Below, one piece after another: positions 17,399 to 20,738 of a stretch of DNA of 20,738 bases; the stretch's first letter is position 1, and the number at the start of each line of letters is the position of its first letter. The stretch comes from a virus: IMG/VR virus record IMGVR_UViG_3300043449_001742, positions 1 to 20,738 of that record. The stretch is one strand, 5' to 3'. Both the position numbers and the translations under genes were made by a program. The notes beneath the pieces are model-generated. The model was not told where the DNA came from, made no database searches, and worked only from the letters and a program-made list of their open reading frames with translations.

Positions 17399-18604
17399 TC
17401 AGCGGACGACGATGAGGTGAAAGCGGTCAAAATCAAGCAGGGTGAAAGACCCCAATCCCATCGAAACTTCTAGAGAGCCTGTGTTCAACACTCTTTGATA
17501 CATGTAAACGGGCTCGTTAGTGGATAAGCGCTTTGCCATAAAAGCAGCACTGTAGTTTGTGTCTGGCATCGCCGTCGTGAAGTTGACCGCGTAGGCACCT
17601 AGGCCTTGTCGAGTCACGCTTGATACATTGCCATTTCCATTAATGGCGAATGATCCAAGGCTTCCCTGTGAAACGTTCACCCACGCCCGACACGCATAAA
17701 CGGGAGCCGTGCCAGGCGCGTTCATTATCGTCCGGGCAAAGTAGCCGGCCTCGGCCTTTCTGTAGTAGTTGTCGCCACCGTTCGTAACGATGACCTGCGA
17801 GATGCCGGGGTTTTCGTTGTTGTTGGTGTTGCTGTTGATGTAGCCGGTGAAGGTGTATCCGTTGCCGTCAGTGCGAACGAGCTGGTTGGCGCTTGGCGCT
17901 GCACCGCTGCTGGCGGGGGCAAGGCTGGCGACCGTGTTTGCGTTGCCAGCTGCGTCCGCAAAGCCAGCATTGATCTTGCGCCAGGTCGAGAGGCTGTTGT
18001 TCTCGTTGTAGCGGACGGAGAGGTAGGGGTTGGCGGTGTTGCGATCAATGGCCAGATACATGCCATAGGAACCCGCGCCGGTTGCCGGGTACTCAGACCC
18101 CAGCCCCGTGTAGAGGGAATAGAACTGGCTGCCGCCCGTCCCAGGACCGTTAGCCGTGTTCTGAACAAAGCGAAAGCCGAAGTCATACGACGGCGTGGTG
18201 GCGTCAAAGCCGAGCACCCGTGTGCCGTGACCCTGACCCATGTTGTTGAACAGCCCGGTCGAGCTGATCCCGTTCAGCTGGGCAGAGCTGCCGGTGATGT
18301 TGATGCCCCAGGTGCCTGAGGCGCCGGTCCCCGTCTTGCTTGGGGCGTAATCCGTCAGGCTGACGGCGGTCGCCAGCCCCCAGTTCGTCGCATCCAGCGT
18401 CCCAATGGTCAGCCAGGCGTTGTTCGCCCCGTTGCGCTGCTTCAGTAGGCCCGCAGCGGTGTCTGCCCAGAGTTGGTAGGCGTAGCTCGGATCTGGCGCG
18501 GCCGTGCCCGACTGCATGGTGCCCAGCGCCAGCAGCTGGTTGTTGAGGTCAGACCGGAAGGCGGCCCCGGACTGGTTCGCTACGTTGAGGTCGCCCTGCG
18601 GCAT
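17399..18604 (-). CDS. Tail fibre protein
   Basis: A 401-residue receptor-binding fibre. The start (MPQGDLNVANQSGAAFRSDLNNQLLALGTMQSGTAAPDPSYAYQLWADTAAGLLKQRNGANNAWLTIG) is a virion-attachment module I know from several siphovirus fibres. A repetitive Gly/Ser/Thr/Asn-rich shaft follows, then a C-terminal domain with YAVNFTTAMPDTNYSAAFMAK and a final DFDRFHLIVVR strand. Base composition is less G+C-rich in the C-terminal half, as is common for exchanged receptor-binding tips. The ATG overlaps the gpJ stop (TGATG), so fibre and tail tip are coupled. Confidence 0.85.
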   Translation of the reverse strand: MPQGDLNVANQSGAAFRSDLNNQLLALGTMQSGTAAPDPSYAYQLWADTAAGLLKQRNGANNAWLTIGTLDATNWGLATAVSLTDYAPSKTGTGASGTWGINITGSSAQLNGISSTGLFNNMGQGHGTRVLGFDATTPSYDFGFRFVQNTANGPGTGGSQFYSLYTGLGSEYPATGAGSYGMYLAIDRNTANPYLSVRYNENNSLSTWRKINAGFADAAGNANTVASLAPASSGAAPSANQLVRTDGNGYTFTGYINSNTNNNENPGISQVIVTNGGDNYYRKAEAGYFARTIMNAPGTAPVYACRAWVNVSQGSLGSFAINGNGNVSSVTRQGLGAYAVNFTTAMPDTNYSAAFMAKRLSTNEPVYMYQRVLNTGSLEVSMGLGSFTLLDFDRFHLIVVR

Positions 18605-20738
18605 CAGATGATCTCCCGGCCGAAGCCGATAGCAGTGTAGGTGAACTGGCGGCTCACGGGGTCACCATCGACGTTCCTGAAGGTTACTCGGAATCCCGTG
18701 CGGGTCACGGAACCGATCTCAAACGTGTCGGTGGAGCCAAGGTTGAAAGCTGTGAGGCCCACGGTGGGGGGCTCGATGAACGGGGAGCTGAAGCTCACCT
18801 CGTAGTCCGCTCCACTTGAGAACAACGGGCCGCCCCTGTCAACCCTCTGCTGGAGTTCCATCTCCACGCCCAGCTCATCCACCAGGATGTTCTCGAACGG
18901 CGTATCGGTCATCGCCACCAGCTTGAACTGGAACGCCCGGCCGCGCACGATGGCGTTGGCAAACTCCCGCCACTCACTCCACAGCGGGGCCGCCGCCGGG
19001 TCTTGGTTGGCGTGGCGAACGTAGAGCTTGGCGGTGACCCCATCGGGGAACTCGCCGTCGATGTCGTCCCAGGTGTCGATCAGGTCGGTGCGGTCGTCGA
19101 TCAGGTCGGTGGGCACGAACGGCCGCGTCACCAGGCGCCGCCGCAGGTTCACGTCGTAGATGCCGCCGAGGTCGTAGTCGCTGCCGAACTCGTACTCGCC
19201 CTGCATCATCACCTGGTTGGTCTCAGGGTCTGTGTCGAGGATCAGCGCGTCGAACTCCGCGTTGTAGAGCATGTTCGTGGGCACGCCCGTGAACGGCGGG
19301 CTCTCCTGGTCCTCAGCAAACCGCCGCACCTGGAGCCGGGGCTGCGGTGCTGGCAGGTCGGTCCTGGCCGTTGCGGCGTTGCGCGAGCGGTTGCCCGAGC
19401 TGTCCTCAAACTTCAGCATGTAGCTGCCCTCAAGCAGCGGCACCACCTTCTGGGTCTGCGAGCCGGCCGCTGCCGCCACGATCTCCTGTGCCTTGGTCCA
19501 GTCGGGGTTCTGGAGATCGACGGTGTGCCGAATGAGCACCTTGCCGCCCAGTAGCACGTCGAGGTCGCTGGCCCGCTCCCAGCTGATGATCGCGGTTGCC
19601 TGATCCACCGCCACCAGGGAGATGCCCGTCACGTCGGCAGGCGGCGCTGAGCGGCCCTGGGCGTCGTAGATCAGCATCGCCGGCTGGGTGGATTGGCGCA
19701 GGGCCGCGTTGAGGCTGTAGACCTCGATCTCGTAGCGGGCCACCTGGGTGTCGAGGATTTCAAAGTCGGACCGCTGCACCGTGGCGGTGCTCCAGTTGCC
19801 GGACGCCACCCGCCAGCGGATGCGGTAGTCCTTGACGCCCAGCACCGGCTGCCAGCTCACGATGATCTTGGTCAGCGCCAGACCGTTGCTCTCGTAGAGC
19901 ACCTCGGTGGCGTCCACCTTCTTGGGCGCCTCGGGAATGACGTTGAGGTTGGTGACATCGCGGAACTGCAACGGCTGCCCGCGTTCGATGTAGGCGTATT
20001 TGGAGCTGTTGTAGGAGATCGCCGTCACGGCGTAAGTGAGGCCCTCCTGCTCCTGGATCCCCATCACCCGCCAGGTTGAGGTCTGGAGGTCGGTGCTTTG
20101 GTGCACCCATACGCTGTTCGCCCTGGGCGTGACGCTGAACGCCTGCGTGACGGTGATCGCCGTGCCGCTGCGGCTGGCCACGCTCCGGGTCTCCACCGTG
20201 CCGTCCGGTGTGATCACCGACAAGGTGCCGCCAGAGGCCGGAAGGTCGGCGGCGCTGTCCACCGTCACCGTCGTGGCGGTAGCGGCTGTGATGCGCCCAC
20301 CGCGCCGGGCACCGGCCCGCATGGGGTCGGCAATTTCAATGATCTGTCCAGGCCGCACCACCGCCCCGGCGTCGATGGATGCGGCAAAGGTCACCACCTC
20401 GGCCTCCTGGCGCTCGGAGTAGAGCAGCCACTCGCCCAGGCGCGACGCCTGGCCCCGGCTGGTGCAGGCAAACGCTGTCACCTCGGTGGTGGTGACGCCG
20501 TATTTGGCGATGGCCTCGTAGTCCTCCACCACCTCGTAGGCGGTGTCGCGCTGGTCGAGGTCCATGTAGCCCACCACCGCCACGGTGGGGCGGTTCTTGA
20601 AGCTGCTGGTGGCGTAGCTAAACCCTTCTTCGGTGACGTTGGCACGGGTGAACAGGTAGGACGGGTCAGCGGGCCGGTCCTGCGCCAGCGCCAGGCTGCC
20701 GGCGCTCCAGTAGGGCATGGCGCGGAACACCGAGCACA
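18604..20738 (-). CDS. gpJ-like tail-tip protein, N-terminus cut by window edge
   Basis: The last 711 or so residues of a siphovirus central tail-tip (host specificity) protein like lambda gpJ. The visible part begins in a domain with TEVTAFACTSRGQASRLGEWLLYSERQEAEVVTFAASIDAGAVVRPGQIIEIADP, typical of the gpJ/gp27-like hub, followed by fibronectin-III-like strands (KIIVSWQPVLGVKDYRIRWR and AIISWERASDLDVLLGGKVLIRH). It ends in beta-rich modules (PPTVGLTAFNLGSTDTFEIGSVTRTGFRVTF). The frame is open beyond the GTG at 20730 to the window edge, so the true start lies outside. This gene identifies the phage as long-tailed and non-contractile. Confidence 0.85.
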   Translation of the reverse strand, partial: CSVFRAMPYWSAGSLALAQDRPADPSYLFTRANVTEEGFSYATSSFKNRPTVAVVGYMDLDQRDTAYEVVEDYEAIAKYGVTTTEVTAFACTSRGQASRLGEWLLYSERQEAEVVTFAASIDAGAVVRPGQIIEIADPMRAGARRGGRITAATATTVTVDSAADLPASGGTLSVITPDGTVETRSVASRSGTAITVTQAFSVTPRANSVWVHQSTDLQTSTWRVMGIQEQEGLTYAVTAISYNSSKYAYIERGQPLQFRDVTNLNVIPEAPKKVDATEVLYESNGLALTKIIVSWQPVLGVKDYRIRWRVASGNWSTATVQRSDFEILDTQVARYEIEVYSLNAALRQSTQPAMLIYDAQGRSAPPADVTGISLVAVDQATAIISWERASDLDVLLGGKVLIRHTVDLQNPDWTKAQEIVAAAAGSQTQKVVPLLEGSYMLKFEDSSGNRSRNAATARTDLPAPQPRLQVRRFAEDQESPPFTGVPTNMLYNAEFDALILDTDPETNQVMMQGEYEFGSDYDLGGIYDVNLRRRLVTRPFVPTDLIDDRTDLIDTWDDIDGEFPDGVTAKLYVRHANQDPAAAPLWSEWREFANAIVRGRAFQFKLVAMTDTPFENILVDELGVEMELQQRVDRGGPLFSSGADYEVSFSSPFIEPPTVGLTAFNLGSTDTFEIGSVTRTGFRVTFRNVDGDPVSRQFTYTAIGFGREII

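Overview
This window reads as part of a temperate siphovirus genome with high G+C (about two thirds by eye). The likeliest host is a picocyanobacterium of the Synechococcus/Cyanobium type. The phage assignment is firm: a RecE-like nuclease, RecT, SSB, tyrosine integrase, GH24 endolysin, tail fibre and gpJ-like tail-tip protein are all recognisable. The host is an inference from small-protein families I associate with picocyanobacteria and their phages (for example the PPPEL...QAAQWGA...ELEACCE type), the C39-like peptidase and the lack of Shine-Dalgarno sites before many genes. No host gene, rRNA or tRNA was seen.

Layout. 1-2124 is a recombination block on the + strand: nuclease (cut by the left edge), recT, a small HTH gene and ssb, overlapping. 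2211-4489 is a chain of eight overlapping small genes, mostly of unknown function. 4550-6892 holds single small genes (one DUF2958), each behind its own promoter, then a short operon ending in a PD-(D/E)XK-like protein. 7008-11315 carries a zinc-ribbon protein, small genes and a nucleotide-metabolism group: dCTP deaminase, ThyX and a dNMP-kinase-like enzyme. Three HNH-type nucleases interrupt this part (7496-7795 on the minus strand, 9938-10438, 11659-11973). 12059-13248 has four more small genes, including a winged-helix-like and a DnaJ-type zinc protein. 13263-13517 holds a terminator and an attP-like region, followed by integrase (13518-14684). From 14686 to the right edge everything is on the minus strand and transcribed leftward: tail tip (cut by the right edge), tail fibre, small tail-associated genes, then a lysis block with a coiled-coil/membrane protein, a C39-like peptidase, a small membrane protein and the endolysin. 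Two genes there are only 46 codons long (15367-15507 and 16515-16655).

The most striking feature is a compound regulatory module present nine times on the + strand (starts at 2125, 4455, 4941, 5326, 5732, 7837, 11969, 12329 and 12803). Each has two 8-bp direct repeats of the form TGTKACRG, 10 bp apart. After a near-fixed gap (27 nt in seven copies, 26 and 28 in the others) comes a CATACT-like -10 element without a visible -35. In eight copies a hairpin with a GAGA or GCGA tetraloop follows, at what should be the very 5' end of the mRNA, with stems that covary between copies. A C/A-rich leader without Shine-Dalgarno site then leads to the ATG. In four copies the upstream reading frame runs into the repeat in the same phase, and in three of them the repeat supplies its TGA stop. 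This looks like a phage regulon in which one activator switches on many small early genes whose transcripts share a structured 5' end.

The attP-like region next to int has phage genes on both sides. If it is the real attachment site, the sequence comes from the circular or virion form rather than an integrated prophage.
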